62,536 nucleotides of DNA from an uncultured Bacilli bacterium (GTDB lineage: Bacteria; Bacillota_I; Bacilli_A; RF39; UBA660): the NCBI GenBank assembly GCA_934096105.1, contig CAKOLH010000006.1:1-62536 (forward strand). The letters are read 5' to 3'. Positions 9,185 through 17,078 of this stretch are shown one piece after another. Positions within the stretch are counted from its first letter, which is position 1. The number at the start of each line of letters is the position of its first letter. Position numbers and translations under genes: made by a program. The notes below the pieces were generated by a model. The model was not told the DNA's origin. It was given only the letters and a program-made list of their open reading frames with translations, and searched no databases.

Positions 9185-9272
9185 TTGACATTATTACATA
9201 TTTGTGGTAGAATTATAACTAGTTAAAAAGAACTTCTTTTTAATTGACAAATAATATTTTTTTTGAGATAAT
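9185..9272 (+). promoter_or_regulatory. Tandem promoters of gpsB-rnpB
   Basis: Two sigma-A-type promoters in a row: TTGACA (9185-9190)-17-TAGAAT (9208-9213), and TTGACA (9244-9249)-17-GATAAT (9267-9272). A small A/T inverted repeat lies between them. The second would give a leader of only about 15 nt before gpsB. Two strong promoters fit the high demand for RNase P RNA. Confidence 0.65.
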
Positions 9273-9293
9273 TTTATTATAGAGGTGGTTTAA

Positions 9294-9617
9294 ATGAATG
9301 ATAGAATTACTTTAACTATGCAAGATATTTTAGAGAAGGAATTCAAAATAGATGCCAGAGGATATAGACCGCAAGAAGTAGATAAATTTTTAGATATTAT
9401 TATTAAAGATTATAATGAATATAATAATATTATAAGAAACCTAGAAAAAGAAAAAAGAGCCCTAGCTCTTGAAAACCAAAATCTAAAAAATGAAGCAAGA
9501 AATTTAAGATCAAGTATTGAAGCTGCTAGAATTGGCGAAAAAGAAATAACAAATGTTGATTTATTAAGAAGAATATCTCAGTTAGAGAAGATAATTTTAG
9601 GAAAATCAGAACAATAA
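9294..9617 (+). CDS. gpsB: Cell-division protein GpsB (DivIVA family)
   Basis: Coiled-coil adaptor that links the division and elongation machinery, binding membrane-proximal PBPs and MreC through its N-terminal domain. The 107-aa protein has the typical N-terminus DILEKEFKIDARGYRPQEVD, a central coiled coil (residues about 45-80) and the conserved C-terminal NVDLLRRISQLEK helix used for oligomerisation. Ribosome-binding site AGAGGTGG. It directly precedes rnpB, as ypsB does in Bacillus subtilis. Confidence 0.93.
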   Translation: MNDRITLTMQDILEKEFKIDARGYRPQEVDKFLDIIIKDYNEYNNIIRNLEKEKRALALENQNLKNEARNLRSSIEAARIGEKEITNVDLLRRISQLEKIILGKSEQ

Positions 9618-9968
9618 TTTATCTGGGTAAATGCTGCATATAATTATGTAGAGGAAAGTCCATGCTCGCACTATCTGTGATGATAGTAGTGTTTGTGCTT
9701 AGGGAAAAAATAACCTAAGGCAGGTAACTGACGGCGTTCGTTTTATCTAAGGGAAACTATGATAAAAAGGATATAAAGTGCCACAGAAACGAGTCTATGA
9801 AGAAATTCGTAGAATGAAACGAGGTAAACCCCGCAAGCGAGAAACCCAAAATATGGTAGGGGAATCTTCCGAGGAAAATAAGAATCCAAAGAAGAATGAC
9901 ATTGTGTCATAGATAAATATTTACCGCCTAGCAATAGGTACAGAACATGGCTTATAAGATTTATTATT
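9613..9968 (+). ncRNA. rnpB: RNase P RNA (Bacillus/B type)
   Basis: Catalytic RNA that removes tRNA 5' leaders. It shows the universal core blocks: TGCTGCATATAATTATGTAG with GAGGAAAGTCCATGCTCGCA (from about 9650), AGTGCCACAG (9777 on), GAAACGAGGTAAACCCCGC, GCGAGAAACCCAAAT, and the 3' core ACAGAACATGGCTTA (9940s). The P3/P5.1-style arrangement and the position after gpsB match the B-type RNA of Firmicutes. The 5' end is set near the gpsB stop; the exact ends are estimates to within about 10 nt. Confidence 0.95.
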
Positions 9969-9981
9969 ATTAAGGAGAAGT

Positions 9982-10455
9982 ATGAAAAACATTGGACTGA
10001 AATTAAAAGAAAAAAGAATACAAAATGGTTTGTCTATTGATGAAGTAGCAGAGGACTTAAAACTAAGACCTTCACAAATAGAAAGTATTGAAGAAGGAAG
10101 AAAAGATGACTTCAAAGACATATTCTACCTAAAGTATTTTATTAGAGACTATGCCAAATATTTAGGCTTAGATAGTGATAAGATATTGGATGAATTTAAT
10201 GAATACTTGTTTGACGAAACATCAAAGATACCAGTAGATATGATAAAAGAGGCTAAAAAAGAAAAAAGTGAAGTAGTCTCAAATGAAAAAGTATCACCAT
10301 ATACAAAGAGTTCTAAGAAGAAACTAGGAGTACCAAAGATAATAATTGGCCTAATAGCCCTAGTGGTTCTAATTATAGTAGGATACATTTTAGTAAGTAA
10401 CTATAAAGGCAATGACTTTAGTGATAAAAACATTACATATAGTATAAGGAGATAA
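9982..10455 (+). CDS. RodZ/YmfM-like membrane-anchored helix-turn-helix protein
   Basis: The N-terminal HTH_25 domain (residues 1-70: GLKLKEKRIQNGLSIDEVAE, then IESIEEGRKDDF) is followed by a charged linker and one membrane helix (about 112-137, KIIIGLIALVVLIIVGYIL) with only about 18 residues outside. RodZ links MreB to the elongasome. This 157-aa version lacks most of the periplasmic domain, as in many Firmicutes and Mollicutes-like genomes. The order with pgsA and recA matches the ymfM-pgsA-cinA-recA order of Bacillus. Confidence 0.85.
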   Translation: MKNIGLKLKEKRIQNGLSIDEVAEDLKLRPSQIESIEEGRKDDFKDIFYLKYFIRDYAKYLGLDSDKILDEFNEYLFDETSKIPVDMIKEAKKEKSEVVSNEKVSPYTKSSKKKLGVPKIIIGLIALVVLIIVGYILVSNYKGNDFSDKNITYSIRR

Positions 10456-10456
10456 A

Positions 10457-11050
10457 ATGAATAAAGCAAATAAAATAACAATGAGTAGAATTATAATGTC
10501 ATTGATAATTATAACAATAATGCTATTTCCTTTTGACCAAGTTGGTTTAGAATTTCCAACATATATACTAAAAGGAAATATTGTTATAGACTTAAAATAT
10601 ATACTAGTGGGAGTACTATTTGTAATAGCCTCATTTACTGATTTCTTAGATGGACATGTGGCTAGAAAATATAATATAGTAACTGACTTTGGTAAGATGA
10701 TAGATGCTATTAGTGACAAATTACTTACTAATTCAGTATTAATAATTCTTGCTTGTAATGGTAAGGTATCCACTATAATAGCAGTAGTAATAGTTATGCG
10801 CGATATCATAGTAGATTCTATAAAGATGGTAGTAGGCAATAAAGGTGCTGCCGTAGCAGCTATTGGAATTGCCAAAGTAAAGACAGCAACATTGATGGTA
10901 GGTATAGTTTTAACACTATTCTATAATTTACCATTTGAATTAATACCACTTAGGGTATCAGATTTCCTATTAGCAGTAGCGGCTATACTATCTGTAATAT
11001 CAGGAATAAAATATTATATAATGGCTAAACCATATTTAAAAGATAGATAA
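10457..11050 (+). CDS. pgsA: CDP-diacylglycerol-glycerol-3-phosphate 3-phosphatidyltransferase
   Basis: Integral membrane enzyme for the committed step of phosphatidylglycerol synthesis. The CDP-alcohol phosphatidyltransferase motif DGx2ARx8Gx3Dx3D is complete (DGHVARKYNIVTDFGKMIDA, then ISD). Several hydrophobic helices; 197 aa, normal length. It starts 1 nt after the rodZ-like stop, with AGGAGATAAA as ribosome-binding site, so the two are one operon. cinA, which lies between pgsA and recA in Bacillus, is absent here. Confidence 0.95.
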   Translation: MNKANKITMSRIIMSLIIITIMLFPFDQVGLEFPTYILKGNIVIDLKYILVGVLFVIASFTDFLDGHVARKYNIVTDFGKMIDAISDKLLTNSVLIILACNGKVSTIIAVVIVMRDIIVDSIKMVVGNKGAAVAAIGIAKVKTATLMVGIVLTLFYNLPFELIPLRVSDFLLAVAAILSVISGIKYYIMAKPYLKDR

Positions 11051-11073
11051 TACTTAGGTATTATTTATTTTTT
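11049..11073 (+). terminator. Weak terminator after pgsA
   Basis: Short AATAC/GTATT hairpin overlapping the pgsA stop, followed by ATTTATTTTTTT. Confidence 0.4.
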
Positions 11074-11077
11074 TATT

Positions 11078-11144
11078 CACTTTAAGCCTTATTTCATAAG
11101 TCTTTCAGTGCTATTTTTAGCCTCTATTAAAAGTCTAAAAATAG
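11078..11144 (+). repeat. Paired-hairpin element, copy 1 (67 nt)
   Basis: Hairpin 1: stem CACTTTAAG/CTTTCAGTG with two mismatches (11078-11086 with 11102-11110). Hairpin 2 abuts it: stem CTATTTTTAG/CTAAAAATAG (11111-11120 with 11135-11144). Loops are the longest in the family (15 and 14 nt). In hairpin 1 the loop forms an upper stem CTTAT/ATAAG above a C.T mismatch. Lies between pgsA and recA in the gene direction. Confidence 0.85.
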
Positions 11145-11230
11145 TATGCCAGTGCATCTATCATATATAAGCCATAAATACATATTTATATGTCGCTCGA
11201 TATTATCTCTAAAAAAATCATAAAAAAACA

Positions 11231-11244
11231 CGAACAAATGTACT
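11231..11244 (+). promoter_or_regulatory. Possible LexA (SOS) box upstream of recA
   Basis: CGAACAAATGTACT resembles the Gram-positive LexA/DinR site CGAAC-N4-GTTCG: a perfect left half and 3 of 5 bases in the right half. It ends 8 nt before the recA -35, a position where a repressor would block RNA polymerase. Confidence 0.4.
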
Positions 11245-11252
11245 AAAACATA

Positions 11253-11281
11253 TTGACAACTAAAAAAATATATTATATAAT
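11253..11281 (+). promoter_or_regulatory. recA promoter
   Basis: Perfect-consensus TTGACA (11253-11258), 17-nt spacer, TATAAT (11276-11281). Confidence 0.8.
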
Positions 11282-11320
11282 GATTTTGTAATTAAGGAAA
11301 GTGTAGGAAAGAGAGGAATT

Positions 11321-12361
11321 ATGGCAAAGACAGTTGAAAAGGATTCTGCATTAGAACAAGTATTAGCAGATATAGAAAAGCAATTTGGAAAAGGGGCAAT
11401 TATGAAACTAGGAGAGCAGGAGCATAAAGAAGTAGAAGTATGTCCTAGTGGTTCATTAAGTTTAGATATAGCCTTAGGAGTAGGAGGATATCCTAAGGGA
11501 AGAATAATTGAAATATATGGACCAGAATCTTCAGGTAAGACAACATTCGCATTACATGCAATTGCTGAGGTACAAAAGCAAGGCGGAAGAGCAGCATTTA
11601 TAGATGCAGAGCATTCACTAGACCCTGTATATGCTCACAATTTGGGAGTAAATACTGATGAACTATTATTATCACAGCCAGATACAGGAGAGCAAGCCTT
11701 AGAAATTTGTGATGCTCTTGTCAAGAGCGAAGCTGTTTCAATAATAGTAATAGATTCAGTAGCAGCCCTTGTACCACAAGCAGAAATAGATGGGGAAATG
11801 GGTGATTCACATGTTGGATTACAAGCAAGATTAATGAGCCAAGCTCTAAGAAAATTATCTGGTTCAATTAACAAAACAAAGACAATTGTAATATTTATTA
11901 ATCAGTTAAGAGAAAAAGTAGGAGTACTATTTGGTAATCCAGAAACAACTCCGGGTGGTAAAGCATTAAAATACTATTCTTCAGTTAGACTTGACATAAG
12001 AAGAGGAGAACAATTAAAAGTAGGCTCTGATGTTATAGGAAATAAAACTAATATTAAAGTAGTAAAAAATAAAGTGGCTCCACCATTTAAAACTGCTACA
12101 GTTGATATAATGTATGGTGAAGGTGTATCAAAAGAAGGAGAATTATTAGATTTAGCCTCTGATGCTGGTATTGTTGAAAAAAGTGGTGCATGGTATGCCT
12201 ACAAAGGAGACAAAATCGGTCAAGGAAAAGAAAATGCTAAAATATATCTAAAAGAAAATCCAAAAATTGAAAATGAAATTGAAGAGTTGGTTAGAAAACA
12301 TTATAATATCTCTTTAAATAAAAAAGTAGAGAAAGAAGCTAAAACTAAAGAATCAAAATAA
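11321..12361 (+). CDS. recA: Recombinase RecA
   Basis: ATP-dependent strand-exchange protein and SOS co-protease. Walker A GPESSGKTT, Walker B VIDSVAAL, the L1/L2 region (GLQARLMSQALRKL, and FINQLREKVGVLFGNPETTP) and GGKALKYYSSVRLD are all intact. 346 aa, normal length, with a Lys/Glu-rich tail. ATG at 11321 with GAGAGG ribosome-binding site. Monocistronic, between its promoter and a terminator. Confidence 0.98.
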   Translation: MAKTVEKDSALEQVLADIEKQFGKGAIMKLGEQEHKEVEVCPSGSLSLDIALGVGGYPKGRIIEIYGPESSGKTTFALHAIAEVQKQGGRAAFIDAEHSLDPVYAHNLGVNTDELLLSQPDTGEQALEICDALVKSEAVSIIVIDSVAALVPQAEIDGEMGDSHVGLQARLMSQALRKLSGSINKTKTIVIFINQLREKVGVLFGNPETTPGGKALKYYSSVRLDIRRGEQLKVGSDVIGNKTNIKVVKNKVAPPFKTATVDIMYGEGVSKEGELLDLASDAGIVEKSGAWYAYKGDKIGQGKENAKIYLKENPKIENEIEELVRKHYNISLNKKVEKEAKTKESK

Positions 12362-12363
12362 CT

Positions 12364-12391
12364 AAAGGAATAAAAATAATATTCCTTTTTT
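12364..12391 (+). terminator. recA terminator
   Basis: AAAGGAATA/TATTCCTTT hairpin followed by a T run. Confidence 0.75.
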
Positions 12392-12427
12392 CTATAACAT
12401 ATGATAAAATGTAAGTGGGTGAGAAAT

Positions 12428-13357
12428 TTGAAAAAAAGCATAATAATATATAATCCAAGTTCAGGAAAATACAATAAAGAAAAAACATTACCAAAATTAA
12501 AAGAAGTATTAAATGATTATAATTATGAAGTTGAAATAATGGAAACTAAAAAGAAAGGTCATGCTACTACATTAGTAAAAGAAGTTCCTTACGTAGATTT
12601 ACTTATTTCAATAGGTGGAGATGGAACCTTCAATGAAGTTATGACTGGTAATTTTGCTAGAAAGAAAAGATTAACTCTATGTCATCTTCCATCAGGAACA
12701 ACGAATGATATTGGAGCTATGTGGGGATATGGTAAAGACATGGTATCCAATTTAAAATTAGCTCTAAATGGTGAAATAAAAAGAATAGATGTATGTACAA
12801 TAAATGGAAAACCATTAGTATATACTGCTGGCTTTGGTAAGTTTATGAATATCCCATATGAAACACCAAGAGAATTAAAAAAGCGACTAGGTCACTTAGC
12901 CTATATAAGAGAAGGCGCTAGAGATTTCTTTAGAAAAGTAAAACTATATGACATAAGTTATGAGATAAATGGTGAAGAATATCGTGGACTATTCTCATTT
13001 GCCATTATAACAAATGCTAATAGAGTAGCGGGTATTAATAATTTCTATAAAGATATTAAATTAAATGACAATCAGTTTGAAGTTTTAATGTGTAATATCA
13101 CTAAACTAAAAGATGTAGTAAAGACATTGTATTTCTTTGCTAAATATGATGCCAGTAAAATACCAGGATTTTATTTTTATAAAACAGACAACTTCAAATT
13201 CAAATTTAATACGCCAATAAAAAAACCACTATGCATAGATGGCGAATCATTTGATGATTTAAGTGGTGAATATAATGTTAAAATAGACAAAGACATCTAT
13301 GTCTTAATGCCATCAAAAAATATAAGTAGTTTATTTGTTAAAGAAGAGAAGAACTAA
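12428..13357 (+). CDS. Diacylglycerol kinase / YegS-type lipid kinase
   Basis: Phosphorylates a lipid alcohol, probably diacylglycerol to phosphatidic acid, recycling lipid turnover products. The catalytic-domain signature SIGGDGTFNEVMTG is present, along with the second conserved block LPSGTTNDIGAMWGYG. 309 aa from TTG at 12428, which has GTGGGTGAG as ribosome-binding site. An upstream in-frame ATG at 12401 is rejected because it lies in a TATGAT/TAAAAT -10-like sequence. Probably DagK by neighbourhood with pgsA, but substrate specificity cannot be read from sequence. Confidence 0.88.
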   Translation: MKKSIIIYNPSSGKYNKEKTLPKLKEVLNDYNYEVEIMETKKKGHATTLVKEVPYVDLLISIGGDGTFNEVMTGNFARKKRLTLCHLPSGTTNDIGAMWGYGKDMVSNLKLALNGEIKRIDVCTINGKPLVYTAGFGKFMNIPYETPRELKKRLGHLAYIREGARDFFRKVKLYDISYEINGEEYRGLFSFAIITNANRVAGINNFYKDIKLNDNQFEVLMCNITKLKDVVKTLYFFAKYDASKIPGFYFYKTDNFKFKFNTPIKKPLCIDGESFDDLSGEYNVKIDKDIYVLMPSKNISSLFVKEEKN

Positions 13358-13377
13358 AAATATAGTCTTCTCTTCTT
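13341..13377. terminator. Bidirectional terminator between convergent genes
   Basis: AAGAAGAGAAGA/TCTTCTCTTCTT 12-bp stem overlapping the lipid kinase 3' end, with T-rich flanks on both strands. Serves the lipid kinase and the convergent flavodoxin-like operon. Confidence 0.75.
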
Positions 13378-13383
13378 TTCTCT

Positions 13384-13968
13384 TTACTTATAGCAGCCAT
13401 TTCTAATCATTTGTCTTTTCCAGTTAATATTAGCCATAAAAACATATAATCTCTTAGTCATTGGTCTAATTGTAGTCTCTAATATAATTTCATTACCATT
13501 ATCTATACATTCTTTAAATTTCTTAATCTTAATCAAAAAAGGTATAGAAATCAATTTATATAACCAAAACTTTTCACACTTACCAACAATCTCTCCTGCT
13601 CCAATATTAAAAGATCCCATATATTTTGCTTTGTTTTTCTTAGCGAAGTTTTCTATAATTAATGAAGCTGTTCTATTATGCTTAGCTTCCCAAAAACCAC
13701 AGTTAATAATTGTATAAATTTTTTTATTACTAATATCAATCTTATTACTTTGAATATATTCCATAAATTCAATTATTTTACACGTAGGTCCATCAACATA
13801 TAAAGGAAAACATAAAATAATAGTATCAACCTTTTTAATATCCTTTAAAATGTTACTAAAATTATCTCTATATACATATTTAATTTTTTCTTTGTCTTTA
13901 ATTTTATTCAGAAAATAATTAGAATTACCATTTTCTAATTTTGGACTACCATTTATATATAATTTCAT
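13384..13968 (-). CDS. Flavodoxin-fold NAD(P)H-dependent oxidoreductase-like protein
   Basis: Starts with a flavodoxin-like beta strand and FMN phosphate-binding loop (MKLYINGSPKLENGNSNYFL). Residues about 45-65 (VDTIILCFPLYVDGPTCKII) form the second flavin-binding loop, as in FMN-dependent reductases. 194 aa. The start overlaps the stop of the upstream gene by 4 nt, so the two form an operon, possibly a two-subunit flavoprotein. Substrate unknown. Confidence 0.75.
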   Translation of the reverse strand: MKLYINGSPKLENGNSNYFLNKIKDKEKIKYVYRDNFSNILKDIKKVDTIILCFPLYVDGPTCKIIEFMEYIQSNKIDISNKKIYTIINCGFWEAKHNRTASLIIENFAKKNKAKYMGSFNIGAGEIVGKCEKFWLYKLISIPFLIKIKKFKECIDNGNEIILETTIRPMTKRLYVFMANINWKRQMIRNGCYK

Positions 13969-14441
13969 ATATTTATCTCCTCATAATCATTATAAAAATA
14001 AATTTCTGGATAATTAGTATTCAAATTATTCATATTAGCCTCTACAAACCTAGTAGCAATTTTTTTATCTTCATCAGTAATATTTTCACCATAAAAATAA
14101 ACCTTAAAATTAATCTTTTTATCTATTCTAACTTTATGATGTATCTCACCATTCCTAATAGTAAAGAAAGGTTCAACAAACGATATGCTCCTTTCAATAA
14201 TTTTTTTAACTTTACTACTATAAGTACCATAAGTAAATTTACTAATAATAATAAGTTCATCACTTTCTAAAATTTTTTTACCATTATAAGTAATATTATC
14301 CTTATGTATACATTCCAGTGGTTTTCTAACCCAACAAGAAAAACATCCTATACAGTTTTTCTCTGCATTACTAACTAAAACATCAGTATCATTTAACTTC
14401 AAAAAAAAGGCATCCTCTAAATCATGTATTATTGTTCTCAT
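13965..14441 (-). CDS. Flavodoxin-family FMN reductase-like protein with CxxC-type Cys pair
   Basis: 158 aa, first gene of the minus-strand operon. It has the pattern of the 'flavodoxin family protein' group: N-terminal IIHDLEDAFF, a CIGCFSCW cysteine motif followed by a third Cys (PLECIHKD), SDELIIISKFTYGTYSS (flavin loop), and RSISFVEPFF. No Shine-Dalgarno is visible before ATG 14441. The 5' leader instead holds a perfect hairpin with a T run (14453-14474). Confidence 0.75.
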   Translation of the reverse strand: MRTIIHDLEDAFFLKLNDTDVLVSNAEKNCIGCFSCWVRKPLECIHKDNITYNGKKILESDELIIISKFTYGTYSSKVKKIIERSISFVEPFFTIRNGEIHHKVRIDKKINFKVYFYGENITDEDKKIATRFVEANMNNLNTNYPEIYFYNDYEEINI

Positions 14442-14452
14442 AATAAAAAATA

Positions 14453-14474
14453 TGCTAAATAAAAATATTTAGCA
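14453..14474 (-). promoter_or_regulatory. Hairpin in the leader of the flavodoxin-like operon
   Basis: TGCTAAATA/TATTTAGCA, a perfect 9-bp stem with a 4-nt loop. On the minus strand it is followed by TATTTTTTATT and then ATG. It could be an attenuator or a stabilising 5' structure. It lies where a ribosome-binding site would be expected. Confidence 0.35.
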
Positions 14475-14571
14475 CTATAATACTAGTAACTATTATAAAA
14501 CTCACTTCAAAATTACTCCGAAATGGGTAAAATGAGTGGAAAAATTGGAGTAAAAATGGAAAAATCAAAGT

Positions 14572-14600
14572 AAAAAGGCCTTATTTTATAAGACTTTTGC
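14572..14600 (-). terminator. tmRNA terminator
   Basis: Minus strand AAAG..CTTAT/ATAAG..CTTT hairpin followed by TTTTTAC, just past the tmRNA CCA end. Confidence 0.6.
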
Positions 14601-14608
14601 ATTCTTAA

Positions 14609-14967
14609 TGGTGGAGCTGAGGGGAATCGAACCCCTGTCCGCAAATACAGTAGCTTAACCTTCTACAAGATTAGTAAGTTATTAAAATTCATAAGCAAAT
14701 AGATAACTCACAATCATAATTGCTTACTAGTTTATGTTTATTCATTATGAAGTCTAAACAAAAATCATAATATAGTCTGCTTTATAAGTCCTATCTAATT
14801 CTCACAGACAAAGAATTAGTAGAACCTGTCGCTACCTATAGGTTAGGCATAAGCAACAGCGTTTGTATAGCTGTTTCCAGTTATGTTTAATTTTACTCTT
14901 GTAACATAAGAGATACTCGTCTTGCTAATTAAGCCCAAATATTTTCGTCGAAGCCAAAGACAGCCCC
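14609..14967 (-). ncRNA. ssrA: Transfer-messenger RNA
   Basis: Rescues stalled ribosomes. The 5' end GGGGCTGTCTTTGGCTTCGA and the 3' end ACAGGGGTTCGATTCCCCTC..CCACCA form the alanyl-tRNA-like domain, and the CCA is encoded. The tag reading frame ends N-A-V-A-Y-A then TAA (TAA at about 14842-14844). Upstream in-frame codons read K-L-N-I-T-G-N-S-Y-T, so the degron ends AVAYA instead of the ALAA/AVAA of many bacteria. The resume codon is not certain. Length about 359 nt is normal. A consensus promoter lies just upstream. Confidence 0.97.
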
Positions 14968-14979
14968 AATACATATATA

Positions 14980-15008
14980 ATTCTATCAAACAAATGTTTC
15001 TTTGTCAA
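14980..15008 (-). promoter_or_regulatory. tmRNA promoter
   Basis: Minus-strand TTGACA (plus 15003-15008), 17-nt spacer, TAGAAT (plus 14980-14985), about 13 nt before the RNA 5' end. Confidence 0.75.
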
Positions 15009-15026
15009 ATTTTTATTCAAATTTTA

Positions 15027-15055
15027 TTGTAATATTACAAAAATTAATGTATAAT
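15027..15055 (+). promoter_or_regulatory. Promoter of the signal peptidase operon
   Basis: TTGTAA (15027-15032), 17-nt spacer, TATAAT (15050-15055). Divergent from the tmRNA promoter; the two -35 elements are about 20 nt apart. Confidence 0.6.
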
Positions 15056-15085
15056 TACTATAGAATAGATATAGGGAGCGTTAGT

Positions 15086-15748
15086 ATGGAATACGACAAT
15101 GTAGAAAATAAAAATTATTTTGGAGTTAGACATTATAATGTTAAAATAGTAAAAGAAAAAATCAAACCATTAAAATTCATTTCCAGTGTTATATCATATG
15201 CTATTTTTATATGGTTATTGTTAATTGGATTAACACTATTAGTTTATATAGCAGACATTAAAATACGTGCAGCCAAAGGTGACAATACACCACCTAAATA
15301 TAATGCCTATGTGGTACTAACAGGCTCAATGATACCGGAAATAATGCCAAAAGATGTAGTAGTAACAAAGAAAAGAGATGCTAAAGAATTAGAAGTAGGA
15401 GATATTATAACTTTTGTATCAGCAGATCCTAGACTTTCAAATATAATAGTAACACATAGAATAAAACAAGTATTTACTAATCCAACAACAGGTAAACGCG
15501 AATTTCAAACTAAAGGAGATAATAATAATATTGAAGATTTCGTTTTAGCACCAGAGCAAAATATAATTGGAGAAGTAATTTATAAAATACCAAAATTAGG
15601 ATATGTACAAGCTATATTAGCTACAAAAGGTGGATTAATAATAATAGTATTAATACCATGTTTAGCAATATTATCTTATGATATAGTAAAATTGTGTAAA
15701 AGGATGACAACTAAAAAGAAAAATAAATCTACCGTTGTAAGAAGGTGA
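15086..15748 (+). CDS. sipW: Signal peptidase I, SipW (ER/archaeal) type
   Basis: Cleaves signal peptides, in Bacillus those of TasA and TapA. The catalytic Ser lies in VVLTGSMIPEIMP, and the general base is the His of IVTHRIKQV, the mark of ER-type enzymes (bacterial type I enzymes use Lys). One membrane helix at residues about 33-55 and a second near the C-terminus (GLIIIVLIPCLAILSYDIV). Start set at ATG 15086, after ATAGGGAGCG; the upstream ORF extension overlaps the promoter. Stop is TGA. First gene of an operon with a TasA-like candidate substrate two genes on. Confidence 0.88.
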   Translation: MEYDNVENKNYFGVRHYNVKIVKEKIKPLKFISSVISYAIFIWLLLIGLTLLVYIADIKIRAAKGDNTPPKYNAYVVLTGSMIPEIMPKDVVVTKKRDAKELEVGDIITFVSADPRLSNIIVTHRIKQVFTNPTTGKREFQTKGDNNNIEDFVLAPEQNIIGEVIYKIPKLGYVQAILATKGGLIIIVLIPCLAILSYDIVKLCKRMTTKKKNKSTVVRR

Positions 15749-15755
15749 TATAATT

Positions 15756-17060
15756 ATGCCAAAAACCAATAGATTTCATGTTAAAGAAATAGATAAACAA
15801 AATGTAACAGTAGAAGAAGAAAGAAAATATCGTTCACCATTTATATTATTTCTAATAAGAAATGGTAAATTAATACTAACAATATCTCTTCTTTTTTCAC
15901 TATCCGTATTCATAATAGCATTTTCACTTATTATGAGGAATATAAAAGATTCATCAATTTTAAAATATGAATCAAATGGTGTAATAGTAGAATTCACTTC
16001 AAGTGATGAATCAATATTAAATGGAACGCCAATAACACCGGAATACGCTGATAAACTATTTAGTAATAGTGTTCAAAATAGTAATAATGAAGGTGTAGTT
16101 ATAAAAATTAAAGAAGAAACATTTGAGTTTGGAAAAGTAATATTTTATTCAGACAAAACACTTCTAATAAAATATAATGATGGCACATATTTACGAGTGT
16201 ACTCCGTTAATAATAGTTATGCCATAGATAAAGAGGGTGTGTTAAATTCAGCTGCAGTAAGAAAAAAATTAACTGGAGAAATTAAACAAAATGCTTTAAG
16301 TATGAATATATTATATTTATCAGATGGTAGTGCTGAAGTTACATATCAAGATGAAACCATCTTTGTAAGAAATGGTGATATGACAAGTACAAACGATGAA
16401 TTCTACACTAACCTAAGTTTAATATCAATAAAGAAAAAAGAAGAAAATGGTAAAATATATTATTCAAAAAACATAATAAAAGAAAATAATACACTAATTA
16501 TAGATGATAAAGTATATAAAGTAAAAAAAGAAGTAGACATCAAACAAGATAATATAAAAATAATATATTATGAAAATGATTATGCTGAAGTAATAAAAGA
16601 TGATTTAAGCATTATTGTTGAAAAGAGTGAACATATTAGGTATGATGGCTATATATTCGAAATAGTATATCAAACTAAAGAAGAAGTTAATATTAAAGAT
16701 TTAATTGATATTAAAAAAATAAAACTTAACAATACTAATGAAAAAGAAATAAATTATATCATAGTACTTGAAGAAACAAATAAATATGAAAAATATAATG
16801 TAAAAGTATTACCAAAAGAATGCCTAAAATTTAGCATTTACAATAATGGAAAAATGTATAAAAATAATCTTTTAGATAATAATTTAAAAGAAAAACAAGA
16901 ATATGACTTTAATAACAATACATATCTATTATATGAAGGAAAACTGGGTGGATTAAGTACCACAGACATAGACATAGGTATGTGGATAGATTATAAAAAA
17001 ACACAAAATGAGAATATGAATTCAGCATTCATAGGAACAGTAAGAGTATATATAGAATAA
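15756..17060 (+). CDS. Membrane-anchored extracytoplasmic protein, unknown (434 aa)
   Basis: Short cytoplasmic N-terminus, one membrane helix (about 29-60, FILFLIRNGKLILTISLLFS onward) and a large beta-rich outside region. Approximate internal repeats of a beta-hairpin type can be seen (LLIKYNDGTYLRVYS; ILYLSDGSAEVTYQDE; IIYYENDYAEVIKDD). The last 30 residues (IGMWIDYKKTQNENMNSAFI) look like the end of a TasA-like beta domain. Lies 7 nt after sipW and 18 nt before the TasA-like gene. May be an assembly or anchor component; no family recognised. Confidence 0.7.
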   Translation: MPKTNRFHVKEIDKQNVTVEEERKYRSPFILFLIRNGKLILTISLLFSLSVFIIAFSLIMRNIKDSSILKYESNGVIVEFTSSDESILNGTPITPEYADKLFSNSVQNSNNEGVVIKIKEETFEFGKVIFYSDKTLLIKYNDGTYLRVYSVNNSYAIDKEGVLNSAAVRKKLTGEIKQNALSMNILYLSDGSAEVTYQDETIFVRNGDMTSTNDEFYTNLSLISIKKKEENGKIYYSKNIIKENNTLIIDDKVYKVKKEVDIKQDNIKIIYYENDYAEVIKDDLSIIVEKSEHIRYDGYIFEIVYQTKEEVNIKDLIDIKKIKLNNTNEKEINYIIVLEETNKYEKYNVKVLPKECLKFSIYNNGKMYKNNLLDNNLKEKQEYDFNNNTYLLYEGKLGGLSTTDIDIGMWIDYKKTQNENMNSAFIGTVRVYIE

Positions 17061-17078
17061 TAAGAAAGGTGGTATATT

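Noticed and set aside
10390..10875. Long minus-strand open frame opposite pgsA
   Set aside because: It is the antisense of a clear pgsA with its full motif; the frame is open only through low GC content and codon bias.
14475..14571. Inverted repeat fragments (ACTCC..GGAGT, ACTCA..TGAGT) between the flavodoxin operon and tmRNA
   Set aside because: Pairs are short and spacing irregular; no consistent operator or RNA fold could be argued.
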